DNA of 64,000 nucleotides from Lathyrus oleraceus (taxonomy: Eukaryota > Streptophyta > Magnoliopsida > Fabales > Fabaceae), in the NCBI RefSeq assembly GCF_024323335.1, contig NC_066583.1, positions 276,851,416 to 276,915,415 of the forward strand, given 5' to 3'. The stretch's first letter is position 1; the number at the start of each line of letters is the position of its first letter. The notes below the pieces were generated by a model. It was not told where the DNA came from and ran no database searches. It saw only the letters and a program-made list of their open reading frames with translations. Of the stretch, positions 21,560-32,778 are shown piece after piece. Both the position numbers and the translations under genes were made by a program.

Positions 21560-22962
21560 TGTGATCAGTCACCATTTATGCTAGACATTTCACTATTTAA
21601 CCGTAAATAAGTCAGGTAAACTGCGTAAACTGAAGCATTTTTAGTTAGATATAAGCGCACTTCTATAATATGAAGTGTGTTGGTACTTATGAGTTTCTTG
21701 AGGATATTTTACACTTTTGGGTATGTTACCAGGTCAAAAACTAGTCTGGAAGCTCAGGGGATCAAACGTCAGATGCGAAATTAAGCCCGAGCAAGAAAAC
21801 GGAAGAAAAAACCAAATTCTTGGAGAACCTTCTGTCCATACGCGTATGGCCTTACATGATACGCGTATGGACCTTCCCAGTACGCGTAGCATACGTATAT
21901 GACCAGAGGGATGGAAAATCTAGCAAAAAGACAAGCTTCTGGTGATACGCGTACCAGACTGGGCAATACGCGTACCAGACTGGGCAATACGCGTATCAGA
22001 GGCTGTCTTACATGCAGTACGCGTTTGAGACTGGGCAATACGCGTACCAGACTGGGCAATACGCGTATGGAGCCCAAATTTAGGAAAAGCCCAACTGCAT
22101 AGCTATTTAGAGGGGAGAACACGATTTTCCGGGGGTTGGAGAATTTTTAGAGAAAAAGAGACGCGTTTGAGACCTGGAGACTCTACGATTATCAGAGGAT
22201 TCATATGTTCAAGAGTTTTCAGACGATTGAAGATTGATTCCTCAAGAAATTCTGTAATGACAACAATGTTCATCTTTGTTTTTATTTCTATTATGAGTAG
22301 CTAAACCCCCCATTGCTAGGGGGGTGACCCTGATTCTGAATGTGACAGATTTTATGTTTATGAATGCATTGACTATTTCTTCTTTTCCACTGATGTGTTC
22401 TTATTACCGTTCTTTATGCTTTATTCGTCGGACCAACGAATGATGATTACTATGAATAGTTTCAGCTGGACAACAATTGTTCATGGATCTGTATAAGAAC
22501 TTTGGATAGTAAAAATAACCTAGGACTAGGGATTTTCTATCTGACCGGAAATTCTTGATATTCGAATGCTTGAGTATGAACTTAATTATTTATGGACATA
22601 GTAATTAGGTTACATAGTCAAATGTCTTTTCACTAAGGAATTAGGAATAGATACACTTGAGGACCGGAATTAATTGGACAAAATTATTGTCTAAGCCTTC
22701 ATAAATTATATCTGTTACAGGAAGTTTCATTCACCGAACCCTAGCAATCTTCTCTCATTTGTCTCTCGTTCAACCTTTTTACTTGTTTTATTTATTTGCA
22801 ATTGGTAGTATAATTACTCACAATACAAAAACCAAAGGCTTTTGTCTAATTGAAACAATCTATAAACTCTGTATCGTCAAGCAGTCCTTGAGATCGACAA
22901 ACGGGGAATGTCCCTTTTATTACTACAGTGAGAAAAATAGTACACTTGCTATTTTCCCATCA
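21560..22962 (+). repeat. Athila LTR2 (shared between units)
   Basis: TGTGATCAG...CCATCA, 1,403 bp, flanked by a polypurine tract on the left and a primer site on the right. This is what a shared LTR in a tandem array must show. Its TACGCGTA array (21836-22075) keeps nine sites, one more than LTR1. Confidence 0.9.
21836..22075 (+). repeat. TACGCGTA array in Athila LTR2
   Basis: The same 21-bp based array as in LTR1, with nine TACGCGT words. Differences from LTR1 include two CpG-type transitions in opposite directions (tacacgta/tacgcgta and ttacgtg/ttacatg). Confidence 0.85.
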
Positions 22963-22968
22963 AGTTTT

Positions 22969-22986
22969 TGGCGCCGTTGCCGGGGA
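22969..22986 (+). promoter_or_regulatory. Primer binding site, tRNA-Asp (unit 2)
   Basis: TGGCGCCGTTGCCGGGGA, six bases after the CA end of LTR2, identical to unit 1. Confidence 0.9.
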
Positions 22987-23113
22987 CTGCCAAAGATAAT
23001 AGAGTTTATTAATTTATTTTCAATTAGAATTTTGTTGCTCTGCATCCAAAATTTTATTTACTGCTAATTTTTATTTTTATTGTTATTATAACTAATTTCT
23101 GTCTAATCTGTGT

Positions 23114-26100
23114 ATGCGAGGTAAGGCCTCAACTAATTTTCATTTTGACGCAGAACCAGAGAGAACATTGCGCGCAAAGCTCAGAGAAGCTAGAAGAAAG
23201 AAACTGGAAAACTCTGACACCGAAGAACCGGCCATACTTAGCACACCAGCCTCTGTTCACTCCGAAAAATTTGAGTCAGACACAGATTCACATCCAGACA
23301 CTGTTAACATGGCTGCAGACCCACCCCCAGCGGAAAGACTTTTAGGTGACTATGGCAGATAGAATAACCTAGCAGTGCGGTTGACCATTGTTAATCAACC
23401 TGTTAATGTTGCTCACTTCCAGTTACACCCCTCAACTATCCGTCAGTTAGAAAGCAAACCTTTTGCAGGAAAGATCAATGAGGATGCAAACAAGCATCTG
23501 CAGAGGTTTCTAACTATGACTACATCATTGAAAATTGATGGGCATTCTGAAGAGGCAAAGAGATTGGTCATGTTCCCATTCACGTTATCTGAGGATGCTG
23601 AGGAATGGTTCTATTCCCTACCCGCAGGAAGCATTACTACATGGCAACAAATGGAAACAGCATTCTTGAACGAGTATTTTCCTGCTTCTGTGTATATCCG
23701 TAAGAGGTATGACATTGTGAATTTTAAACAGAAAGACGGAGAGACACTTGGAGATGCATACAAAAGATTCAAGAGATGTTTAGTTGCATGTCCTACACAT
23801 AATCTGGATGAAACTGAACAAATGCAGAATTTTGTAAACGGGCTGAAGATGAGAACTAAGCAACTCATTGATACAGCTGCTGGTGGCTCGTCTAATTTTT
23901 CAACAGCAACCGGTATCAAAAAAATCATCGAAGCTATTGCAGCGAATGAGCATTTGGAATTATATGACCGTACTGTAAATCAGCCGGAGGGAAAAATTGA
24001 CTTGAAATTAGCAAATCAGGTAGTGAAAATGGAAGACCAGATTGCAGCTGAGGTTGAAAGAAGATTGAAAGCTATGAATTTAGGTACCCAGACTGTTGCT
24101 CAAGTTCAACCGGTTCCGACCATGATTTGTGAGATTTGTAGTGGACCACACTTTGCCATGCATTGTGTTGCAACCGCAGAACAAGTGCAAGCTATAAATT
24201 ACCTGAGGCAGAATAATCCCTACTCAAATACATATAATCCGGGGTGGAAAAATCATCCTAATTTCTCTTGGAAAGATCAGCAAGGTAATGTTCAGAAGCA
24301 AGGACCTCCACAACAACAACCACCTTACCAACCACAATATCAGCCGCAACAACAACATTATCAGCAACAAGTACCAAAGAAAGCGGATTGGGAGATTGCT
24401 ATAGAGAAGATGGCAACTCAGAGTATGCAATTTCAGGAAGAAACCAGGAATAATCAGAAGAGCACAAATGCATCCATTAAAAATCTGGAGATTCAATTGG
24501 GTCAGATAGCACAACAGATAACAAATTCCCAAACACCAGGCGCATTACCTAGTGCAACAGTGACAAATCTGAGGGAGCACAATAATGTGAGTGCGGTAAC
24601 AACAAGAAGCGGAAAATCTGTTGAAGATCTTAAGAAGAAGGATGAAGAAGAAGATAAATTGCTTGAAGTGGACCTGGAAATCTTAGAAAACAAGACACCA
24701 CCTGAGGAAGAAAGTGTGATACTGCCGGTGGTACAAGAAAAGCTACCTGAACCAAAACCCATCATTAAGCTTCCATTCCCACAAAGAAACAAAAAGAAGA
24801 AGCAAGATGAGAAAATTTTTCAGAAATTCGTGGAGTTGTTCAGGAAATTAGAAATCAATATTCCATTCTCTGAGGCACTCGAGCAGATGCCTATCTATGC
24901 GAAATTCATGAAAGACATCATCTCCAAGAAGCGCACCACTGACACTGACCCTGTTATACTAACTGAAACTTGTAGTGCTATTTTGCAGGGTATGAAGATT
25001 CCAGTGAAGAAGCCAGATAGAGGTTCTGTGACCATCCCGTGTACCATTGGAGATAGGTCCTTTAAAAGGGCGCTGATTGATTTGGGGGCTAGTGTTAGCC
25101 TTATGCCTTTGTCTATTTACAGGAAGCTAGGAATTGGAAATGTTCAAGATACCAGAATGACACTTCAATTTGCTGACCACTCAGTGAAGAGACCTTTTGG
25201 GGTAGTTGAGGATGTTCTGGTCAAAGTTGATAAATTTGTTTTTCCTGTTGATTTTGTAATTTTGGAAATGCCAGAAGATGAAGAGATACCTCTGATTCTG
25301 GGCAGACCTTTCTTAGAAACAGGAAGATGCATGATAGACATTGAGGGATGTACCTTGACCCTAAAGGTATATGATGAAGAGCTCAGAATTGATGTCCGAG
25401 ATACTATGAAACATAAAGAGGATATGTGTACAAACCACTCTCTGGAAGTAATTGATCAAATGGTAACTAGCACAATGCAAAGAAAGTTTCCTGAATTACC
25501 GTTGGAAAGAGTTCTTAGTCTGTCGGTCAGAGAGAGTGAAGAGAATGATGATGAAAAAGAAAAAGAAGTGCTTGCCATGCTGGATACACAACCCCTTTGG
25601 ATGAAATCCAAACCACGCATGTGGGAGGATCTGAGAGCTTCACCAAAATTAGAAGATGAAAAGGTGAGTAAACCAGGTATAAATTTTGAATTAAAACAAT
25701 TACCTGTAAACCTCAAATATGTCTTTCTAGGATCTGGAACAAATTGTCCTGCTATTATCAGTTCTGAGCTAAATGCCATAGATGAAGAAAAGTTGATACA
25801 GGTACTGAAGAAACATAAAAGTGCTATTGGTTGGACTATTGAGGATTTAAAAGGGATTAGCCCCACAGTATGCATGCATAAGATACTGATGGAGGATAAT
25901 CAGAAACCAGTAGTACAAACACAAAGGAGGTTAAACCCAGCAATAAAAGAAGTGGTAAGGAAAGAGGTTGTAAAGTTGTTAGATTCGGGAATGATTTACC
26001 CCATTTCTGACAGCTCGTGGGTAAGTCCTGTGCATGTGGTACCAAAGAAAGGAGGAACCACAGTAATTTTAAATGAAAAGAATGAACTTATCCCAACTCG

Positions 26101-27941
26101 CACAGTGACAGGGTGGCGAGTATGCATCGATTACAGAAGACTGAACACTGCAACAAGAAAGGATCATTTTCCTCTCCCTTTTATTGATCAAATGTTTGAA
26201 AGACTTGCGGGTCATGAGTATTATTGCTTTCTGGATGGATATTCGGGATACAATCAAATTGCTGTAGCCCCGGAAGATCAGAAGAAAACTGCATTTACAT
26301 GTCCTTATGGTATTTTCGCTTACAGACGGATGCCATTTGAGCTATGTAATGCCCCAGCTACTTTTCAGAGGTGTATGACGTCTATATTCTCCGACATGCT
26401 TGAAAAGTATATGGAGGTGTTTATGGATGATTTCTCTGTGTTTGGTTCTTCTTTTGATAATTGTTTAGCTAACTTGTCTCTTGTTTTGCAAAGATGTCAG
26501 GAAACTAACCTTATTCTCAATTGGGAGAAATGTCATTTCATGGTGCAGGAAGGAATTGTGCTAGGACACAAAATTTCCCACAAAGGAATTGAAGTGGACA
26601 AAGCCAAAGTGGAGGTGATAGCTAACCTCCCACCTCCGGTGAATGAAAAAGGGATAAGGAGTTTTTTGGGTCATGCAGGTTTTTATCGCAGGTTTATCAG
26701 AGACTTCTCAAAAGTTGCCAAACCATTGACTGATTTGCTAGTCAAGGACAAGCAATTTAATTTTGATAAAAACTGCATGGTAGCTTTCGAGACTTTAAAG
26801 AGTAAGTTGATCAGTGCACCTGTTGTAATCGCCCCCGATTGGTCCTTGCCTTTCGAAATAATGTGTGATGCAAGTGACCTTGCTGTAGGGGCTGTCCTAG
26901 GACAGAGAAAGGACAAATTATTGCATGTGATTTATTATGCTAGTCATGTCCTTAACCCGGCCCAAATGAATTATGCAACTACTGAAAAGGAGTTGTTGGT
27001 CGTGGTTTATGCTTTTGACAAATTTAGATCATATTTGCTTGGTTCAAAAGTTATTGTGTATACTGATCATGCTGCTTTAAAGTATTTGTTTGCTAAGCAG
27101 GAATCAAAGCCGAGACTTTTGAGATGGATCCTCCTCCTTCAGGAGTTTGATTTGGAAATCAAAGACAAAAAGGGGTGCGAGAACACGGTCGCGGACCACT
27201 TATCTCGCATGTCCCCAATCAAAGAAACTGAGGAGGAACATCCTATTCAGGACACATTCGCTGATGAGAAAATACTTGCTGTTCAGGAGATACCATGGTT
27301 TGCTGACTATGCGAACTATGTGGTAGGTGGGGTTATACCTGATGACTTTAATTCTCACCAAAAGAAAAAGTTTCTTTATGATTGCAGGTTATACTTATGG
27401 GATGATCCATTCCTCTATAAAAAGGGAGTGGATGGTTTGATCAGAAGATGTGTTCCAGAAAGAGAGCTAACCGACATTCTGAAAGCTTGTCATAATTCGG
27501 AGTATGGTGGACACTTCATTGGAGATAGAACTGCAGCAAAAGTCCTCCAATCGAGTTTGTATTGGCCGTCGCTATTCAAGGATGCAAATTCTATAGTCCG
27601 AGAATGTGATAGGTGCCAACGAATAGGTAACATTACAAAGCGGAATCAGATGCCGCAAAACTCCATGCTAGAAGTGGAGCTGTTTGATGTTTGGGGTATT
27701 GATTTTATGGGACCGTTTCCACCATCATCTGGTAAGAATTACATATTGGTTGCGGTCGATTATGTGTCAAAGTGGGTACAGGCTGTGGCATTACCAACAA
27801 ATGATGCTAAAGTGGTGGTGAAGTTCTTGAGGCATAACATCTTTTCCAGGTTTGGGGTACCACGGGCTTTAATTAGTGACCAAGGTACGCATTTTATAAA
27901 TAAACTCATGGAGAATTTGTTGAAAAAGTATAATGTCAAAA
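23114..27941 (+). pseudogene. gag-pol: Athila Gag-Pol, unit 2 (nonsense in gag, truncated in integrase)
   Basis: Same start and domain order as unit 1. Codon 83 is TAG (CAG in unit 1), cutting off the Gag N-terminus. A long frame resumes at 23375 and runs through protease ([12 protein letters not shown]), RT, RNase H and into integrase. Here the pol frame is continuous across the point where unit 1 is shifted. RT has MPFELCNAP instead of MPFGLCNAP (GGG to GAG at 26339), a change in a strongly conserved glycine. Integrase keeps WGIDF and ISDQGTHF. A deletion just after NVK then removes the third catalytic residue and the C-terminal domain and fuses the frame to ~27 codons read from the palindrome array (to 28024). 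It is non-functional as it stands. Confidence 0.88.
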
Positions 27942-28290
27942 GGGATTTTTTTTTTAAAAAGGCCAATACGCGTATGCACTTTATGATACGCGTATTGGAT
28001 AGAAAAATATCACTTCTCTGGTGATACGCGTATGGGATGGAAAAATATCACCCCTCTAGTGATACGCGTATGGGATGGAAAAATATCACCCCTCTGGTGA
28101 TACACGTATGGTACGCGTATGGGACCTTGTGATACGCGTATCAGGCTCTGATACGTGATCTGTTACGTGAATCACATTTTTCACTAGTTCCATCAGCGTA
28201 TGATACGCGTATGGGAGCCAGATACGCGTATGATACGCGTATGGGAGACTTATACGCGTATTGGCTGCGTATCATACGCGTATGAGTATT
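27942..28290 (+). repeat. TACGCGTA palindrome array downstream of pol (unit 2)
   Basis: Homologous to the unit 1 array but with one extra ~38-bp repeat unit and local rearrangement of the first sites. It begins right at the integrase deletion junction. Repeat-number change between near-identical copies points to slippage or unequal exchange after duplication. Confidence 0.82.
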
Positions 28291-28422
28291 TGGGGTCTGT
28301 TTATATAATTTTTTGTCCGTACGAACTTCATTTTCTCACTTTTCTCCTTACGTGTTTTTGCGTATTGCTGTGATTTCTCTCTGTTTTTTTTTCTCTCTTT
28401 CACTCAGCTACAGATCCATATC

Positions 28423-29736
28423 ATGTGTCAATCACCAGAAGAGGTCAACACATTCCGTACCACATACCACGAAGCCAGATATGAGCAAATCAAGAGTCGA
28501 AGTATGGTCGAAGAGAAACATTGGATGTATCAGAATGACACGTTTCCAGAGGTCACTAATATTCTTAAAAAGTAGAAGTTAATCTACTTCAATGACAAAA
28601 TCCAACCGGTTTCGCTGGATCTGATATGGGAATTCTACGCTAATGCACTACGAGTAATATCTGATGAAGAAGACCCAACAGGGAATGCAGCGTTCGTTTC
28701 ATGGGTAAGGGGCAAGGTTATCAAATATGATGGGAAGACGATTAACAGTGTGTTGAAATGCAAATTCTATGATTCTGTTTGCCCGTTTGCCGAAGTGAAA
28801 CGGTCTGACAAGAACTACTGGCCATACAATGAAATGAAAGCGTCACTGATTAGGCCGGGTCATGATTGGGCACCTACTTCAAAAATCTCTCTGGCCAAGA
28901 TTATGGTTGTTGATCTAGCTCCGATTCCTAAGGCCATGGCATATTTCATTCATCATAATTTAAGCACTAATCGGAGCGGGTCTGAATTGATATCAGAGCG
29001 TGCCCTACTTCTTCATCAGATCCTGCAGAAGAAACAAGTGAATATTGGACAGCTAATTGCTGCAGATATGGATGAGATTGCTTAGTCGCCAAAGAAATCA
29101 TTAGGCCATGCGACTGTGATTTACCTGTTGTGCAAGAAAGCTGGTGTTCCGGATTTCCCTGATGCACTTATGTTGCAACCGGCTGCACCACTGAACGCCC
29201 ATTGGATGAAGGAGAGGACGGTCACAGATGATCCGCCCCGACCTCTGAGGCGACCACATGACACGGAGGGCAGCACCAGTGCTCCGCGCCAGGAGGCTCA
29301 GCCGACTGCTACAGAGACACAACCCCCTCAGCCTCCTCCGATTGATGAGAACTCTCGGGAGTACCGGATGCAGATGTCACAGTTTTGTGTTATGCAGGAC
29401 TTCTGTTTTCAGTATGGACTGTCAGGGAGAGTTCTTACTCATCAGACAGATCTTTGGGAAGAGGCACAGCGCTTTAGAGATAGATTCTCCAGACCGCCTC
29501 CAGCACCTCACTACGGACAGTTCACCTTTCCTTGGTGGAACCAGCCCGTTCAGATAGGGGGAGAGATTCCGCAGCAGCCACCGCACCAGACACCACCTCA
29601 GCAGCAGCATACTTCTTCGGGCCACACAGAGACGTTGATGCCTATCTCTGCCTTCGCACGGGGGCACACTCTGTTGGATCCGACAGATGAGATTGATTTT
29701 GACACTCATATGCAGGACGGTGGACTGGGTGATTGA
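28423..29736 (+). pseudogene. Athila ORF3 (env-position gene), unit 2
   Basis: Same protein as unit 1 ORF3 and 437 codons long, with TAG at codon 51 (28573) and TAG at codon 221 (29083). Both are CAG in unit 1. The sites broken in unit 1 are intact here, and the C-terminal 206 codons form one open frame (29116-29736). The second residue is Cys here and Ser in unit 1. The Pro/Gln-rich C-terminus and the absence of an obvious membrane segment are as in unit 1. Confidence 0.75.
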
Positions 29737-30464
29737 TTATGTTATGTTTTTTTGTACTTTTGGTTTTCTTTGTGTATTTTTTTTTGTTTTTTTTGTGGGT
29801 TTATTCAGTTTTTATTTTCTTTTGCTTTGAAGTAATCACCTATTATGGGTTGTCTTAATCTAATGAATTTGATTTTGTTTACCTCCAGTTTCCTGTTTAT
29901 TTCGTTAGATATGTGACTATGTCTGGCTATTGGTTATCTTGATCACTTACACCAAATACTTGGGCGTCCTCTCTTTCAGTCCCCTGACTGTAGATATTGT
30001 TGTTTATGATTGGACGCACTGGTTAAGATTAACATCAGAACCACGAGCATGAGCTTTGAACTCAGAGGTATGATAGAACAAGTCAGCTTAACCCGTCCTG
30101 GTGAGATCCGAAAAATCCAAACACTTATCATCATATGAGAGATATCAGGTATGTCTTTATCAATCTTGGTTTGTGTATGTTCTTTTGTTATTATTAGCGG
30201 TACGAATACACACACTGAGGCATGTTTTTGTTTATCACCTAGAGCCTTTCTAGCCATCCCATTATTATTATTATCCATTGTTTCACCCTGTTGAGCCTGT
30301 TAATCATTTATTTCTGATATATCCGTTTTTTTTCTCAACCCATGACCTTGTAAATATCCTACCCTGTTCAGAGTATGTGAGGATTGATTTCTTCTCTACG
30401 TTTCTATCTAAGTTTGGGGTTGTTGTTGGAATAACAACCTTTAAGTTTGGGGTAGCTTTGCAAT
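29737..30464 (+). other. Athila unit 2 truncated noncoding tail
   Basis: Matches 20146 to about 20873 of unit 1, including two aagtttggggt words (about 30411 and 30443), then stops. No coding potential was seen. Confidence 0.75.
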
Positions 30465-31497
30465 AATGTAGGTTAAAATCACAACATGCTCTAGATAGTC
30501 TATACATACTACTCGATGTAGGTTCCAAAGTTCGGTACAAACATGATTTTCGAGGAATGCAAAGTTTATGGTTTCTTGCAAAAAGATCCCATATTCCCTC
30601 ACAAGTAGGTTCTAGTCTTCAAAAGGTAGTCCTTAAAAGGTCTTCTAGAGTCATGGATTCAAATGAAAATACCTTGACGTAGAAAATTCTTGTAGGACAA
30701 AGGTACTTCCAAGTGAATCTAGTCTGGGTGTGGGTCTCGTGTTAACCCAACACGCAAACGCAGGTCAACACGACTATCCACAATTCTATCATGTGTATAT
30801 ACCCAAGCTCAGGTATAAAGCTTCTCTCAAATTATAAAGCCTACCTCACAATGGAATATATAATAGATATCCAACATGTAAAGCAATAAGGATGCAATAA
30901 ATGAAACAAAGAAATAAAGATAAATTCCCTCAACAAAATAAAGAGGCAAACTATAATATCATCATATTCCGGAAAATCTCTCCATACTTCTTGAGTAGGT
31001 TCAAAGGTCTGACATTAGACGAGAACAAAGGTATGTAGGGTGTTGGTTTCCTGCAAAAAAATAATATCCCCTCACAGGTTTGTAGCGTTCTTCAAAGGTA
31101 ACCCTAAAAAAGGTCCCTAGAGTCAAGGACCCATTTTGAGATACCATTGCCTAGAACGAATGACTCGTCGAACAATGATGCTCCCAAAAGGATATACTCT
31201 AGGTGTGACATCTCGTGTCGACCCTGATCAAGGACTAACTCCAAGTAGGTCAACACGACTCTAGCCACAATACTATCCTGTGTTTATGCTCAAGCTCGGG
31301 TATAAAGCTTTTCTCTCATGTAACATCAACCCAACCCAACAGCAGAAAATGTATAGATATCCAGAGTATGCAGAATATGAATATTTAAAGCAATAAAGAA
31401 TGCGATAAATAACATACAGATTAATCGAGTAAAGCATAAAGATAAACACCTAAACAAACGAGGAACAAACAAAACTAGGCTTGACTTGCTTATGGAA
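30465..31497 (-). other. Element A leader with ~480-bp tandem duplication
   Basis: Noncoding sequence between the Athila truncation and the A primer site. Two diverged copies of about 480 bp lie head to tail. Matching words are gtaggttc (30519 and 30996), caacacgact (30766 and 31251) and ggtataaagctt (about 30813 and 31299). It is consistent with the long 5' untranslated leader of Ogre-type elements. Confidence 0.55.
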
Positions 31498-31515
31498 TGC
31501 CCAATAGAGCCGCCA
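31498..31515 (-). promoter_or_regulatory. Primer binding site of element A (tRNA-Arg type)
   Basis: Minus-strand TGGCGGCTCTATTGGGCA, two bases after the LTR end ...CGTGACA. It resembles the plant tRNA-Arg complement TGGCGACTCCGCTGGGGA (from memory) at about 13 of 18 positions. It fixes the orientation of A. Confidence 0.65.
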
Positions 31516-31563
31516 GTTGTCACGCCACAAAAAATACCTGAGTGCATCACACGCTCAAAGATA

Positions 31564-31577
31564 CAACAGAGTCGCCA
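31564..31577 (-). other. Primer-site-like sequence inside element A right LTR
   Basis: Minus-strand TGGCGACTCTGTTG, 60 nt inside the LTR end. It matches the tRNA-Arg complement in the first 14 bases better than the actual primer site does. Confidence 0.7.
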
Positions 31578-31652
31578 TCGAACTTTATTTATTCCGGAAG
31601 GAAAGGGAAAACATTGATAAAACCCGAGGGAAGAGAAATGGGTAAGGAAGTC

Positions 31653-31676
31653 GGTTATGCAAGGGGAAGGTATTAG
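31653..31676 (-). promoter_or_regulatory. Conserved U5/leader motif (element A right LTR)
   Basis: ggttatgcaaggggaagg followed by tattag on the plus strand. It is the counterpart of the sites in the left LTR, C and B. Confidence 0.6.
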
Positions 31677-32218
31677 CATTCCTCACATTCGTTGTATTCA
31701 ATGAGAACCATTTTGATTGCTCTATGATTGAATGTGTGTTACTATATAAAGGTTACTTGTAAGCAGGAAGGAAAAGAGGGAAAATGTTTAATATACCGTG
31801 CTCGCCAAGTATTTAAACTCTTGTGCCTACATATCATTATAGTGCAATACGAAAATTAGAGCTCTGTAGTTCGTGGAACTAAGGGTAGGAGATGAAAAAA
31901 AGGATTTGTTTAGATTGCAAAAAGAAGAAGTAAATTGCTTGAATAGAAAGTGTTATTTGTATTGTAAGAGTGTGGAGTTAACCAATAGATGATGACTATC
32001 TAAAGAGAGTAAAAGAGTGTGGCGTTAACCAATAGATGATGATTAGTCAAAGAGAAGAAAAAAAGGGTGTTTGCCTAAGCACGAGAGAACTAACAAGGTG
32101 AATATGCAAGAGAAAAAGGGTTCGCCTAAGCACGAGAGGACTGATAAGGAGAACAAAATAAAAGGAAGATGTTTTCCTGAGCATGAGAGGATTGACAAGG
32201 CAAACAAGAAAGAAAGGG

Positions 32219-32563
32219 GTTTGCCAGAGTCTGTAACTCTATAAGGAAACACATAAAAAATTTCCAAAGTCTGTAAATCTACATGGAAAAGTGAAAGGTT
32301 GCCAAAGTCTATAACTCTACACGAAAAAATAAGAGGTTGCCAAAGTCTATAACTCTACAAGGCAAAATGAGAGGTTTCCAGAGTCTATAACTCTACAAGG
32401 AAAAATGAGATATTTTTAGAGTTTGTAACTCTACAAGGAAGAATGAAAGGTTTCCAGAGTTTGTAATAATGCAAGGCAGAATGAAAGGTTGCCAGAGTCT
32501 GTAACTCTACAAGGAAAAATAAGAGGTTATTAGAGTCTATAACTCCACAAGGAAAGATGAAGA
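32219..32563. repeat. 38-bp minisatellite in element A right LTR
   Basis: About nine imperfect copies built on gagtctgtaactctacaagg. It corresponds to 2749-3085 and ends just before element C. Confidence 0.85.
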
Positions 32564-32578
32564 AATTAATTTAGAGAT

Positions 32579-32583
32579 GGGTG
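32579..32583. repeat. Target site duplication of element C (left)
   Basis: GGGTG, identical to 34295-34299. Confidence 0.92.
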
Positions 32584-32640
32584 TGTCGCATCTCGAAAAA
32601 TACGATTCCTCGCGATGGGACGCGGAAAAAATGTTAGTTC

Positions 32641-32654
32641 GAACAGAGTCGCCA
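32641..32654 (-). other. Primer-site-like sequence inside element C
   Basis: Minus-strand TGGCGACTCTGTTC, 71 nt inside the LTR end. Confidence 0.65.
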
Positions 32655-32754
32655 CCGAACTTTATTCATCCCAATGAAGGAATAGGAAAATATCGATAAA
32701 ACCTTTTAGAAAATAGAATAATGGTCGTCGCAACCATATTTGGGTTCGGGAGTT

Positions 32755-32778
32755 GATTACGCAAGGGGAAGGTATTAG
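32755..32778 (-). promoter_or_regulatory. Conserved U5/leader motif (element C)
   Basis: gattacgcaaggggaagg followed by tattag on the plus strand, with cacccctcacgcc after it. Confidence 0.6.

Larger units (their letters stand above)
21560..30464 (+). mobile_element. Athila-type retrotransposon, unit 2 (head to tail with unit 1, 3'-truncated)
   Basis: It begins with LTR2, which also serves as the downstream LTR of unit 1, and repeats the full unit 1 order about 99% identically by eye. It ends abruptly at about 30464, just after the second aagtttggggtagctttgca. It therefore lacks the last ~690 bp of the tail and any third LTR. A 758-bp deletion removes the integrase C-terminal half. The abutting sequence is the leader of element A. 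Confidence 0.88.
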
